From Desulfomarina profundi (lineage in GTDB: Bacteria; Desulfobacterota; Desulfobulbia; Desulfobulbales; Desulfocapsaceae): DNA of 64,000 nucleotides. Numbering within the stretch: position 1 is the stretch's first letter; each line of letters begins with the position of its first letter. The notes beneath the pieces were generated by a model. The model saw only the letters and a program-made list of their open reading frames with translations. It had not been told where the DNA came from and did no database searches. The DNA lies in the NCBI RefSeq assembly GCF_019703855.1, contig NZ_AP024086.1:2376501-2440500 (forward strand), in the 5' to 3' direction. The position numbers and the translations under genes were made by a program. Positions 1 to 8,730 of the stretch are shown in pieces.

Positions 1-866
1 GTACTGTGATTTTCAGTTTTTCTCCAATCTTCAATATTTTCAGCCTGATAGAATCACATTGAGCTTTTGATATCTCTGTCCCTGTCAGACAGAGCTGTCG
101 CTGTGTTTGCAATAGAATGTATGCGATTGATGAGAAATAGAGCCGTATTTGATTGCTCCTCATTTTACTGGTACTGGTTCGCGCGGAAAAGAGCACTAAC
201 TGCTGCTCTTTGATTCGATTCTCCATGTCTCCCCGAGCACAGTATATCTGCTCATATAAAACCTTCGCGTCGTACTGTGCCTCTGGCAACGATGTAACAA
301 TAAACCGAGGATTTTCGCCTTTTGGCAAATACTCAGCTTTACCAATAACTCTCCGATACCAGCGCCAGGTATTCAAGGTCCTGCAACAAAAATCCTTGAA
401 GACACGCGATGAATTACCACTGCATTGGAACAGAGCTTTGACCAAGGCCATTTCTTCTTCTATCTCGGCCTTCAATCGGCTGTTTTTTTTGCGACACCAA
501 GAACGAAATCGACATCATTGTCTTCGCACCAACTCATCAGTTCTTCACGGCAAAAACCACTATCACCTCGAACAACTATTTGGGTATTCGGCCACCTGTT
601 ACGAATACATTCAACAATCGGTGCCAACTCTTCCACTGTCCTGGAAGCTGCATCATTATCTGCCGTGCGCAGTCGGGCACAGAGCAAGTGCTCACCACAG
701 AAAATGTAGAGAGGCAAATAGCAATATGCCTTGTAGTAACCATGGAAAAAACGCCCCTCCTGGTTGCCGTGCAATGGATCGTCAGTTGCATCGACATCAA
801 GGATGATCTGCGGTGGATCGGTGTGTGATGATTCGAGAAATAGTTCATGGTTGAGTTTACCAAGCA
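1..866 (-). pseudogene. IS1380-family transposase remnant, frameshifted and truncated
   Basis: This is a DDE transposase of the IS1380 group, read on the minus strand and running off the left edge of the window. The upper part (down to about 472) carries the family signature DATDDPLHGNQEGRFFHGYY and the downstream FRGDSG-like block VVRGDSGFCREELMSWC. The reading frame then stops just after a run of eight A (T8 at 483-490 on the plus strand). Adding one base restores an open frame to position 1, including the block YCARGDMENRIKEQQ with the expected C-terminal catalytic Glu. The N-terminal hundred or so residues of a normal IS1380 transposase are absent and replaced by IS91-type sequence. The family is certain; whether the A8 frameshift is real or a sequencing error is not. 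Confidence 0.85.
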
Positions 867-1299
867 ATTTCCAATCAAAGAGGAAGAACTTTCTTAATAT
901 CTTGGGATGGAAAAAACTTATTGCCAGTGAGGTACGGGATAACGTACCGTTTCCTTGAGATGATGGCCGAACTGGACCACTTTTTTGTTATGGCAGCTTA
1001 GGCAGGTAAGCGACCGAAGGGAGACTCCGAAACCATCTTCCTCGACATGAAAATGCCAAAATAAATTCATGATGACAGTCAAGGCACTTGGTGCGAGCAA
1101 AGCCTTGATGGAGGTCACCACATTCAAGGTATTTATTCACTATATGCGAGATTACCGGACGGTAAAACCCATATTGCTCCTGAAAAAGCTCGTCATAGCG
1201 CTCTTCGAAATCAAAGAAGTGGCCATCCAGGAGTTTCCACAGGGAGGTTTCCTGAGGCTTTCTTCTTTTATAGACACCGGCAATGTCGCTGCATTCCAT
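850..1299 (-). pseudogene. IS91-family transposase remnant, N-terminal part
   Basis: Minus-strand remnant of an IS91 (Y1-type, zinc-binding N-terminus) transposase. Visible blocks are VYKRRKPQETSLWKLLDGH, EEYGF-like EQYGFYRPVISHIVNKYL, GFARTKCLDCHHEFILAFSC and, in another frame, CLSCHNKKVVQFGHHLKETV and PKILRKFFLFDWKLL. The frame is broken at about 1005-1030 by a net 25-base insertion exactly in the CxxC zinc motif, and again near 905. The remnant passes directly into IS1380 transposase sequence near 850-870, so the catalytic part of the IS91 protein is missing. It is not functional. Confidence 0.8.
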
Positions 1300-1618
1300 G
1301 CTATGCCCCTCTGGCTGGTAGAAGAGCTATGGGAGCAGCAGGTTCTTACATTTTTCCTATGTCATGGATATAGTTGTAGGAGTGCTGCGCGAAAATACCG
1401 AGAAAAAAGTTATCTTTTAGGTTGATCTAAAAAAGCGATTACCTATCACCTGACCGGAATCTCGTCCGGAAACTGAAAATTTTTCTTTATTTTTGAAGTG
1501 CAGGATTGAGATTTAAATTCTTCGAGTTTCAGGAAACATAATAGATGAAAAAAACGATTACTTTTGGTCCACCTTCATGTTATAGTCCCGGATTAATCAT
1601 TTCTTACCAGGAGAACTT
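1300..1618. other. Intergenic region, no gene seen
   Basis: About 320 bases between the IS remnants and lemA. No convincing coding sequence is visible on either strand. The part near 1390-1570 is AT-rich. A TATAGT hexamer at about 1579-1584 could be the -10 element for lemA, but no good -35 partner was found. The 16-base string at about 1469-1484 (GGAAACTGAAAATTTT) recurs almost exactly at 5534-5549, upstream of the TAXI gene. Confidence 0.5.
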
Positions 1619-2203
1619 ATGATCCGTTTAACTCGTTCCGTACTGCTGTTTTTTGTTATTATTTCTCTTGCAGGCTGTGGTTACAACTCTCTTCAGGTCA
1701 AAGAAGAGGCCGTTTTCAAAACCTGGGCCGACGTGGAATCGACCCTGCAGCGGCGTGCAGACCTTATTCCCAACCTGGTAGAGACTGTCAAGGGATACGC
1801 GAAACACGAGGCAGAAACCCTGGAAGCGGTGATCAATGCGCGCTCCAAAGCCGGTGCTGTCCAGCTCACTACCGACGACCTGAGTGATCCGGCCGCGATG
1901 CAGAAACTCCAGGCTGCCCAGGGAGGGCTGACCAGCGCACTCTCCAAACTCATGCTGGTTGTGGAACGATATCCCGACCTGAAGGCAAACCAGAATTTTC
2001 TTGATCTGCAAAGCCAGCTGGAAGGAACGGAAAACCGAATCAATGTCGCCCGCCAGAGATACAACAAAGCCGTTGAGGTTTTCAACAGGGCCATCCGTGT
2101 CTTTCCCGCCAGCCTGACAAATTCCCTACTTCTTCATCTTGAAAGGAAGGAGTACTTCAAGGCGGACGAAGGCGCAAAAGCTGTACCGAAAGTCAAATTT
2201 TAG
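1619..2203 (+). CDS. lemA: LemA family lipoprotein
   Basis: LemA proteins are helical, membrane-anchored proteins whose biochemical role is not settled. This one has an N-terminal signal ending in a lipobox, LAGC with Cys20, so it is probably a lipoprotein. It carries the family core: a helix followed by [20 protein letters not shown], then INARSKA, and the C-terminal [19 protein letters not shown]. At 194 residues it is the usual length. The start has a good ribosome site (AGGAGA, 1610-1615). It is followed after 18 bases by two TPM-domain genes, and a LemA/TPM pairing is common in bacteria and suggests a shared envelope role. The end of the protein, after FPASL, differs from the usual conserved tail but is in frame. 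Confidence 0.92.
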   Translation: MIRLTRSVLLFFVIISLAGCGYNSLQVKEEAVFKTWADVESTLQRRADLIPNLVETVKGYAKHEAETLEAVINARSKAGAVQLTTDDLSDPAAMQKLQAAQGGLTSALSKLMLVVERYPDLKANQNFLDLQSQLEGTENRINVARQRYNKAVEVFNRAIRVFPASLTNSLLLHLERKEYFKADEGAKAVPKVKF

Positions 2204-2221
2204 AAAAATGGAAGAGTTGAA

Positions 2222-3094
2222 ATGAACCCGAGAAACCTCTTCATCCTGCTGTTGACACTGTACATTTCTGCAGTGTTTTCCCCCATGCAGGTCCGGGCAA
2301 AAGCGGTTCCCCCGCTGACCGGCAGGGTTATCGATAACGGTTCCCTCCTCTCTCCCACCACGGTTAGCCAACTTGAAAATTTTCTGGCAGATTTTGAAAA
2401 AAAGGAATCAACTCAGATAGTAGTATTTACTGTCAATTCCCTGGAAGGGGAAAATCTCGAGGAATTTTCACTCAAAGTTGCCGAAACATGGCAGCTGGGA
2501 CAAAAAGATGCCGACAACGGTGTTCTACTGCTCATCGCCAAAAAAGAAAGAAAAATCCGTATTGAAGTGGGGTATGGTCTTGAAGGCTCGCTCACTGACT
2601 TGACAGCGGGCAGAATCATCAGGAACATCATTACCCCGAAATTCAAAAGTGGCAATTTTGACCAAGGTGTCATTGATGGTATTGCGGCTATAACGGCCGC
2701 AGTAAAGGGAGAATTTGACGCCTCCGCCTTTACATCCACTGCCAGAAAAAACAACAATGACTTTTCCGGATTTTTAATTTTTATTCTTTTCGCATTTTTC
2801 AACCTGGGCAGAATGTTCCAGAAAAAAAGAGGCCTGGCGGTAACTATCGGCGCCATTCTTGCTCCTCTGCTCACCTACCTGTTTTTCGGTCTGGGTCTTT
2901 ATCTGCTTGCCCTTATTCCTGCAGGTGGTTTTTTAGGTTATCTGGCAGCCACACCCGGCTCATCAACCCGTTCCGGACATCCAGGGGGCTGGTCCCACGG
3001 CTCCGGAGGATCTTTTGGCGGTTTCAGTGGCGGCGGCGGTTTCAGCGGTGGCGGTGGCGGCTTTGGTGGCGGTGGCTCCTCCGGAGGGTGGTAA
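2222..3094 (+). CDS. TPM-domain membrane protein (YgcG-like)
   Basis: A 290-residue protein with an N-terminal signal peptide, a periplasmic TPM domain (about residues 35-160, with the family block TGRVIDNGSLLS and the segment IRIEVGYGLEGSLTD), two hydrophobic segments (about 180-235), and a C-terminal tail made almost only of Gly and Ser. This is the standard layout of YgcG-type proteins. TPM domains have been linked to phosphatase activity in plant proteins and to photosystem repair, but the role of the bacterial proteins is unclear. It lies between lemA and a second TPM gene, with 18 bases before and 1 base after, so the three are likely one transcript. Confidence 0.9.
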   Translation: MNPRNLFILLLTLYISAVFSPMQVRAKAVPPLTGRVIDNGSLLSPTTVSQLENFLADFEKKESTQIVVFTVNSLEGENLEEFSLKVAETWQLGQKDADNGVLLLIAKKERKIRIEVGYGLEGSLTDLTAGRIIRNIITPKFKSGNFDQGVIDGIAAITAAVKGEFDASAFTSTARKNNNDFSGFLIFILFAFFNLGRMFQKKRGLAVTIGAILAPLLTYLFFGLGLYLLALIPAGGFLGYLAATPGSSTRSGHPGGWSHGSGGSFGGFSGGGGFSGGGGGFGGGGSSGGW

Positions 3095-3095
3095 T

Positions 3096-3746
3096 ATGGC
3101 AACTATGGCACAAAAATTTCTCACCGGGGACGAACAGAAGAAGATAACTGAAACTGTTCACGAAATGGAACTGAAAACTTCCGGAGAAATTGTGGTAATG
3201 GTTGTTTCAAGATCCCACAGTTATCCGACAGCCGCAATAACGGGCACTGTACTCTTTGCCCTGCCTCTTGCCCTTATCGCCAATATGGTTCTCGGACCGG
3301 CAATATGGATAGGCTCTCAAAACATATGGTTTTTCCTGGCTCTTTTTTCAATTTTTTATATCACAATTCATCCCTTCGCCAACCGTTCCAACAGTTTGAA
3401 AAGATTTTTTCTCGACCCGCTGCAGGTGGAAGAAGAAGTCAGCGAAGGCGCCATCACCTCTTTTTTCACAGAACAACTCTACAAAACAGAAGACGAAAAC
3501 GGTATTCTGCTCTATATCTCCGTCATGGAGAAGAAGGTCTGGATCCTTGGAGATTGCCGGATCAATGAAAAGATTGACCAGAGCACCTGGGATACAATAA
3601 TCTCAGATCTTACCCGTGGTATTAAAGAAAATAATAAATGTGAAGCCATCTGCAATGCCGTACGGGAAATAGGCAAAATTCTCAGCAGTCATTTCCCCAT
3701 CAAGGAAAACGACAAGGATGAACTCCACAATATCATTATCCGCTGA
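3096..3746 (+). CDS. TPM-domain protein with internal membrane segments
   Basis: The start is placed at ATG 3096, one base after the stop of the preceding gene and behind a CCGGAGGG ribosome site; upstream in-frame codons only read the Gly/Ser tail of the neighbour in another frame. The 216-residue product has no signal peptide. It begins with a short helical part containing the TPM-type string LKTSGEIVVMVVSRS, then two hydrophobic helices (about residues 48-95), then a soluble part with the string VSEGAITSFF and the TPM-like ENGILLYISVMEKKVWILGD. The split of the TPM domain by membrane helices is typical of the second TPM protein in LemA operons. Confidence 0.85.
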   Translation: MATMAQKFLTGDEQKKITETVHEMELKTSGEIVVMVVSRSHSYPTAAITGTVLFALPLALIANMVLGPAIWIGSQNIWFFLALFSIFYITIHPFANRSNSLKRFFLDPLQVEEEVSEGAITSFFTEQLYKTEDENGILLYISVMEKKVWILGDCRINEKIDQSTWDTIISDLTRGIKENNKCEAICNAVREIGKILSSHFPIKENDKDELHNIIIR

Positions 3747-3751
3747 CTGAT

Positions 3752-4084
3752 CTACTCACCTCCTGAGCCTTCCAGTATATCTCTGCACCAGGAAATAGCC
3801 GCCATGGTCTGGGGAAAACCTATGGTGGAAATGAGCAAAAGCAGAGTGTGATATATTTCTTCCCTTGTGGCACCCGCCTTAATGGCGCGCCTGGTGTGAG
3901 AGTGGACGGCACCTTCGGATCTCCCTGTTGCTGCTGCGGCAATCTGGATCAGGTGACTGGTTTTTTCGTCCAGTGGGCCCAACCCCCGAATTGTTGAACC
4001 AAGTTTTTCAAGAGCTTCAATTACATCCGGGTAACGCTTTGAAATATCATGATAGGTTCTGTTTCTTGAGTGAAATTTATCCAT
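3752..4084 (-). CDS. Carboxymuconolactone decarboxylase family protein
   Basis: A 110-residue all-helical protein of the CMD/AhpD superfamily. The recognisable core is LIQIAAAATGRSEGAVHSHTRRAIKAGATREEI followed by the hydrophobic helix ISTIGFPQTMAAISW. In AhpD-type peroxidases this region carries a CxxC pair; here the corresponding stretch SEGAVHSH has no cysteine, so a thiol peroxidase function is unlikely. The CMD superfamily also includes gamma-carboxymuconolactone decarboxylases and many uncharacterised members. It ends 5 bases from the convergent TPM gene. Its function cannot be assigned. Confidence 0.85.
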   Translation of the reverse strand: MDKFHSRNRTYHDISKRYPDVIEALEKLGSTIRGLGPLDEKTSHLIQIAAAATGRSEGAVHSHTRRAIKAGATREEIYHTLLLLISTIGFPQTMAAISWCRDILEGSGGE

Positions 4085-4156
4085 AATCCGCCCCTGTCTG
4101 CCTGAAAATTTTTCGATTTGTTAAACAATATTTTTCCAATAAAAAATAATCTCTCA

Positions 4157-4170
4157 CCCGCATTTCTCAT
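4157..4170. repeat. Solo 14-bp end of the small TTAA-type element
   Basis: The 14 bases CCCGCATTTCTCAT match the terminal inverted repeat of the elements at 16201, 38028 and 42668. No partner end or body is visible nearby, so this is a relic end or a chance remnant in the 165-base gap between the CMD gene and ctlX. Confidence 0.45.
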
Positions 4171-4249
4171 CGGGCTTACTCATTATAAGACCTTTTCTCA
4201 TAAACTGCCACAACACTCGTTTTGCACCAATCCGTGTGAGCTGAACAAA

Positions 4250-5182
4250 TTAATATCTCCTCGCGAGATGGATTCCTGCCAGCATACAGCGGACAGAGCC
4301 ACCGGCAAGTTCGATTGTAGGTACAGACAATTCGACAATTTTTATCGATTTTTCTATAATATCCTTCTGCTCTTTATGCAGTGATGCAGCCCCCCTTGAA
4401 GAAATGGCAAGAATTCTCTTATCACCGGCAGACAGCTCAATTGAATTTGCGGCAAACTCGCTGATCTGCTCGTTATCAAGCTCAATGACATCCCTGCCCA
4501 TTTCTCTCAGACGTGCTCTTATCTCCTCTCTTCTTGCCCTGTCACTCATTATCTCGAAACCAACCATGGCAAAATCCGTCGCGATAGACATCATCACATT
4601 GGTATGATAAATCGATCGACCACCGGGATCTGCAGTATCAAAAGCCATAGGTTCAAAATTAAAATGAGTGCAGAACCGTTCCAGAGCAATGGGATCTGCC
4701 CGGTTTGAACGAGCCGTATAGGCAACCCGAGCAATATGATCAAGAACCATGGCTCCGGTTCCCTCCAGAAAAAGCCCGTCATATTCCAGGCAGGAATAAT
4801 CGATAATATCCTGGACCCGATACTCCGCCTTCAGCATCTCCAGAATATCAGAACGTCTCTCCCGCCGTCTGCTCGGGGAGTACATGGGATAGACAGCAAC
4901 ATGTCCACCGGGATGGGTGGAAAACCAGTTGTTCGGAAAAACCGAATCCGGAGTCTCCTTCTCCCCACGGTCCTCAAAAATATGGACCCGCACACCTTCT
5001 TTTTCCAGACGCCTGGCTGCCTCTGTTACCTCCCGATACCCGTCTTCCGCCATCTGTCTGACAGTTCTGTCACTGTCGGTTCGCTGAAATGCATTGTCTG
5101 AAGCGGTCTCCGGATTTGGATGAAACCTGTGGGGACGTACCATAACCACAGCGCCAGGGGCTTGAATACATTTTGAAATCAC
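4250..5182 (-). CDS. ctlX: Citrulline utilization hydrolase CtlX-type amidinotransferase-fold enzyme
   Basis: A 310-residue enzyme of the guanidine-modifying (arginine deiminase/dimethylargininase-like) superfamily, closest by motif to CtlX. Visible features are the N-terminal VVMVRPHRFHPNPETASDN, the substrate-binding block PDSVFPNNWFSTH, the acidic LEGTGAMVLD, the catalytic-His block IYHTNVMMS and the C-terminal catalytic-Cys block GGSVRCMLAGIHL (Cys299). All the residues expected of an active hydrolase are therefore present. Members hydrolyse a guanidinium or ureido group; the substrate here is probably citrulline or a related compound by family. No partner urea-cycle or arginine genes are adjacent. 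Confidence 0.88.
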   Translation of the reverse strand: MISKCIQAPGAVVMVRPHRFHPNPETASDNAFQRTDSDRTVRQMAEDGYREVTEAARRLEKEGVRVHIFEDRGEKETPDSVFPNNWFSTHPGGHVAVYPMYSPSRRRERRSDILEMLKAEYRVQDIIDYSCLEYDGLFLEGTGAMVLDHIARVAYTARSNRADPIALERFCTHFNFEPMAFDTADPGGRSIYHTNVMMSIATDFAMVGFEIMSDRARREEIRARLREMGRDVIELDNEQISEFAANSIELSAGDKRILAISSRGAASLHKEQKDIIEKSIKIVELSVPTIELAGGSVRCMLAGIHLARRY

Positions 5183-5197
5183 ATCCTTTCCTCCCGA

Positions 5198-5410
5198 TCA
5201 CAACTTCAACTGTGGACAATAATTGAATACAATATCTGCAGACAGTCCCATATTATTCTTTTTTGCCACTTCTCTCAATTCTTTTTCCAACCGGCATGAC
5301 CCAATCAAAAAAGACTCAACCATTCCTGATATGTCATGGGTTGTATCGGCAAAATTTTGCCGATCATCCCCCTGGAAATGGTTTGCGCCTGCCGATTGCT
5401 TCCAATTCAA
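5198..5410 (-). CDS. Possible small protein upstream of ctlX
   Basis: A 70-residue open frame 15 bases upstream of ctlX, with a TTG start and no clear ribosome site. The translation has a balanced composition (charged helical middle ESFLIGSCRLEKELREVAKKN) and looks more protein-like than a random frame, but no family is recognised. It could be a genuine short leader gene or chance. Confidence 0.25.
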   Translation of the reverse strand: MNWKQSAGANHFQGDDRQNFADTTHDISGMVESFLIGSCRLEKELREVAKKNNMGLSADIVFNYCPQLKL

Positions 5411-5459
5411 CGCGCCGCTTACTGTTATATTTTCCTGTTATTTTAGCTCCTCATGAATT

Positions 5460-5489
5460 TTGAACTACAAAACGTTATCATGGTATATT
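5460..5489 (+). promoter_or_regulatory. Predicted sigma-70-type promoter for the TAXI-TRAP/larA operon
   Basis: TTGAAC at 5460-5465 and TATATT at 5484-5489, separated by 18 bases, with a TGG just before the -10 (extended -10 pattern). Transcription would begin near 5496, leaving a leader of about 75 bases before the TAXI start codon. Confidence 0.5.
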
Positions 5490-5513
5490 TTTTGCTCTAA
5501 ACAGTCAGAGGGG

Positions 5514-5540
5514 GTTTCCATTGTCATTTTTAATGGAAAC
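5514..5540 (+). promoter_or_regulatory. Leader hairpin or operator upstream of the TAXI gene
   Basis: Nine-base inverted repeat, GTTTCCATT and AATGGAAAC, around a nine-base loop, inside the predicted leader of the TAXI gene. It could be an operator for the response regulator encoded 6 kb downstream or an mRNA-stabilising stem. Confidence 0.4.
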
Positions 5541-5569
5541 TGAAAATTTCATTCTATCTGGAGACTGAC

Positions 5570-6595
5570 ATGAAGTTAGAACTACTGTTAAAACGATTTG
5601 CTGTAGCTGCCTGTGTGACGGGACTATTTCTGACGGGAAGCGCTCTTGCCGCACCCCAACCCCAAAACTTCCTGCTTGCAACCGCCAGTACCGGGGGTAC
5701 CTATTATCCGGTTGGAGTGGCAATTTCCACACTCACCAAGGTCAAACTGCAGCCCAAGCTGAAAATCGGAATGTCAGCTATCAACTCGGCCGGTTCCGGT
5801 GAAAATGTCAAACTTCTACGGGAAAACGAAGCCCAGTTTGCCATTCTCCAGGGACTTTTCGGTTACTATGCCTGGAACGGAAAAGGCCCCCTGACGCAGG
5901 ACGGGCCCCAGAAGGAACTCCGTTCAGTAACCATGCTCTGGCAGAATGTTGAGCAATTCACAATTCTTTCGAACAGGGCAAAGACAGGAACTATCGCAGA
6001 TATCGCAGGACTCAAGGGGGAAAGGCTTTCCCTGGGAAAAAAGAACTCCGGGACAATCGGTTCCAACAAGACAATCCTTCGTAACCTCGGCCTGGATGCG
6101 GAAAAGGATTTTAAACTGATCCATGTTGGTTACGGGCCCAGTGCTGATGCTCTGCAGAACGGACAGATTGTCGGCATGTCGACCCCGGCTGGTGTTCCCG
6201 CCGGAGCAGTGACCAGAGCTCTTGCAGCCATGGGAAAGAAAGTGACCATTCTCGATTTTACAGATGAACAGGCAAAAAAAGCTGATGGCGGTCTGAATCT
6301 CTGGACAAGATATGTCATTCCAGCCGGCACCTATCCCAGTCAGGACAAGGATGTGAAAACCATTGCTCAACCGAATTTTCTGGCGGTACGGGCTGATGTG
6401 AGCGAAGAGGCTGTTTACCAAATCACAAAAACCATTTATGAAAACCTGCCGTTTCTCAATGCCATACATAAAGCCACCAAAGCCATCAAACCTGACAAGG
6501 CCCTGGCCGGACTGCCCATGCCCCTCCATCCGGGTGCAGTGCGCTACTACCGGGAAATCGGTCTGAAAATACCGGAATATCTCACTGCCAAGTAA
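5570..6595 (+). CDS. TRAP transporter binding protein, TAXI family
   Basis: Periplasmic solute receptor of a tripartite ATP-independent transporter, TAXI branch. A clear signal peptide ends at about residue 28 (ALAAP). The mature protein opens with LLATASTGGTYYPVG, the block that defines the TAXI family, and continues with INSAGSGENVKLLRENEAQFAILQG and the receptor core PSADALQNGQIVGMSTPAG. At 341 residues it is full length. It is followed by a small hairpin and then by the fused membrane subunit, so it supplies the substrate to that permease. TAXI substrates are mostly unknown, with glutamate-like and other carboxylates suggested. The downstream larA hints at a hydroxy-acid. Confidence 0.93.
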   Translation: MKLELLLKRFAVAACVTGLFLTGSALAAPQPQNFLLATASTGGTYYPVGVAISTLTKVKLQPKLKIGMSAINSAGSGENVKLLRENEAQFAILQGLFGYYAWNGKGPLTQDGPQKELRSVTMLWQNVEQFTILSNRAKTGTIADIAGLKGERLSLGKKNSGTIGSNKTILRNLGLDAEKDFKLIHVGYGPSADALQNGQIVGMSTPAGVPAGAVTRALAAMGKKVTILDFTDEQAKKADGGLNLWTRYVIPAGTYPSQDKDVKTIAQPNFLAVRADVSEEAVYQITKTIYENLPFLNAIHKATKAIKPDKALAGLPMPLHPGAVRYYREIGLKIPEYLTAK

Positions 6596-6600
6596 GTTTG

Positions 6601-6617
6601 TCCTGAATCCGTCAGGA
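6601..6617 (+). promoter_or_regulatory. Small hairpin between TAXI receptor and permease genes
   Basis: Six-base stem TCCTGA/TCAGGA with a five-base loop, six bases after the TAXI stop codon and without a T-run. It may protect the receptor transcript from 3' decay. The same bases match the dispersed motif CCTGAATCCGT described elsewhere in the window. Confidence 0.4.
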
Positions 6618-6654
6618 TGAAATAATACAAACCGGTCAAATCTGGAGGCGTGCG

Positions 6655-8730
6655 GTGCAAAAAAAAATTGAAAAGGCGCTGTTTTTTGTCGGAATTGCCA
6701 TATCTCTGCTCCATATCTATTTCAATATTTTTGGAATATTACCCGGATTATGGCAGAATTCACTCCACTATTCCGGTTTTGCAATTCTCTGTACCCTTTC
6801 CTACCCGATGTTTTCGGGAAAGAAAGAACGATCACGTTTCATCCTGACGATTGATATTATTATAGGTATAACGGCTGCGATATCGGCACTCTATTTAATA
6901 TCCATGGAGGATGCCATCTATGCCCGAGGCGTCCATCTGGCTCTCCCTGAATGGATTGCCGGTATTCTTCTTATTCTCTCGGCCCTTGAATTGACCCGGC
7001 GAACAACGGGGCCGATCATTCCCATTCTCATTATTCTCGCCCTGACATATGTTGGCTGGTGGGGTGGACTGTTGGACGGCGTCTTTCGATTCAGTGGACT
7101 GACTTCGGAAACCATTCTTTTCAGATCCATTTACGGAGACGACGGCTTATTCGGCAATATTGCCAGGATATCATCAACTTTTGTTTTCATGTTTATCCTG
7201 TTCGGTGCTTTTCTCCTGCGTTCCGGGGCAGGTGATTTCGTTATCAACCTGGCAAGAGCCGTTGCCGGAAGAACTGTAGGAGGGCCAGGGCTGGTTGCAG
7301 TGTTCGCCTCAGGGTTGACGGGAACTATCTCCGGCTCTGCAGTTGCAAACACGGCATCCACTGGTGTAATTACCATTCCGTTAATGAAAAAAGCTGGGTT
7401 TCCACCGAAATTTGCTGCAGGTGTTGAAGCGGCCGCATCCACTGGTGGCCAACTCATGCCTCCCATCATGGGCGCCGGCGCTTTTGTCATGGCAAGTTAC
7501 ACCCAGATTCCCTACACGACAATAGTGACGGTCAGCGTACTTCCGGCCATTCTTTACTTTGCCACGGTGGCCTTCTTTGTCCGAATTGAAGCCAAAAAGA
7601 GAAATGTACAGGTTATAGAGGATGAAAGAGTAAAACCAATGGAAGTATTGAAAAAAGGCGGACTGCCCTTTCTTCTCCCCATAACGGTTCTGATCGGCCT
7701 GCTCGTTTTCGGATTTACACCAACTTATGCTGCCGGAATATCGATTCTCGCAGTTATTGCTGCCTCCTGGCTTACCCCGAACAGGATGGGACCGCGGGCT
7801 ATTCTGGAAGCCCTGGCCCTGGGGGCAAAGAACATGACCATGACGGCCATTCTCCTCTGCAGTGTCGGATTGATTGTCAACGTTATCGCCACCACGGGAA
7901 TCGGCAATACTTTTTCTCTCATGATCACAAACTGGGCGGGACACAGCCTTATCATTGCCATAATCCTCATCGCCCTCGCCTCCCTGGTCCTCGGTATGGG
8001 ACTGCCGGTAACTGCAGCTTATATTGTCCTTGGAACCCTGTCGGCACCTGCCCTCTACAACCTGATTATTGACAATAAACTTATTGAACTGATTGCCGCC
8101 GGACTTCTTTCAGAAGAGGCAAAAGCGATCTTCATGCTCGCCCTGCCTGAAAAGGTCGGCATGCTGAACCATTCAATGGGACTGGACCAGGCTGCGGCTC
8201 TGCTGGCGGCTGTGCCTCCTGACCTGGCCGGGACCTTGCGCGATATTGCCGTGGGAGGCAGCACAGCCACCTTTGCCCTGCTCTCCGCTCATATGATTAT
8301 TTTCTGGCTCAGCCAGGACAGTAATGTTACTCCGCCGGTCTGCCTGACCGCCTTTACCGCTGCCGCCATTGCCAAAACTCCGCCCATGTCGACCGGACTG
8401 GAATCCTGGAAAATTGCCAAGGGAATCTATATCATGCCACTGCTTTTTGCCTATACCCCCTTCCTGGGTGGCTCATGGTACGAGGTGATTTCAATATTCC
8501 TCTTTGCCCTCATCGGAGTTTATGCCTTTACCGGAGCCATCCAGGGATATCTTGAGCAGAAATTGAGTTGGGTTTTGAGACTGGTTGTTCTGGGTCTGGC
8601 TTTTTCCCTGCTTGCGCCCTCAAACATACTGATCCATTCGGCTGCGGCCATTGCCTTCACTTTCCTGTTGTTTTTCAATGTGAAAAGAGGACAGGCACAA
8701 ACCTTAACCCCTGAACCGGCAACAAAATGA
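6655..8730 (+). CDS. TRAP transporter fused membrane subunit (DctQM-type, TAXI class)
   Basis: A 691-residue polytopic inner-membrane protein in which the small (4-TM) and large (12-TM) TRAP permease subunits are fused, as is usual for TAXI systems. The large-subunit signature is visible: LTGTISGSAVANTASTGVITIPLMKKAGF, then GVEAAASTGGQLMPPIMGAGAFVMA, and later LGMGLPVTAAYIVLGTL. It couples import to an ion gradient rather than ATP. The start is GTG 6655 behind the ribosome site CTGGAGG (6642-6648). Its last four bases overlap the start of the LarA-like gene (ATGA), so the two are translationally coupled. Confidence 0.93.
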   Translation: MQKKIEKALFFVGIAISLLHIYFNIFGILPGLWQNSLHYSGFAILCTLSYPMFSGKKERSRFILTIDIIIGITAAISALYLISMEDAIYARGVHLALPEWIAGILLILSALELTRRTTGPIIPILIILALTYVGWWGGLLDGVFRFSGLTSETILFRSIYGDDGLFGNIARISSTFVFMFILFGAFLLRSGAGDFVINLARAVAGRTVGGPGLVAVFASGLTGTISGSAVANTASTGVITIPLMKKAGFPPKFAAGVEAAASTGGQLMPPIMGAGAFVMASYTQIPYTTIVTVSVLPAILYFATVAFFVRIEAKKRNVQVIEDERVKPMEVLKKGGLPFLLPITVLIGLLVFGFTPTYAAGISILAVIAASWLTPNRMGPRAILEALALGAKNMTMTAILLCSVGLIVNVIATTGIGNTFSLMITNWAGHSLIIAIILIALASLVLGMGLPVTAAYIVLGTLSAPALYNLIIDNKLIELIAAGLLSEEAKAIFMLALPEKVGMLNHSMGLDQAAALLAAVPPDLAGTLRDIAVGGSTATFALLSAHMIIFWLSQDSNVTPPVCLTAFTAAAIAKTPPMSTGLESWKIAKGIYIMPLLFAYTPFLGGSWYEVISIFLFALIGVYAFTGAIQGYLEQKLSWVLRLVVLGLAFSLLAPSNILIHSAAAIAFTFLLFFNVKRGQAQTLTPEPATK

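Noticed and set aside
153-806. Long plus-strand open frame of 217 codons
   Set aside because: It is the complement of the IS1380 transposase remnant, has no family match and no ribosome site.
4118-4384. 88-codon plus-strand frame after the CMD gene
   Set aside because: It overlaps the 3' end of ctlX on the other strand and has a Phe/Ser-rich random composition.
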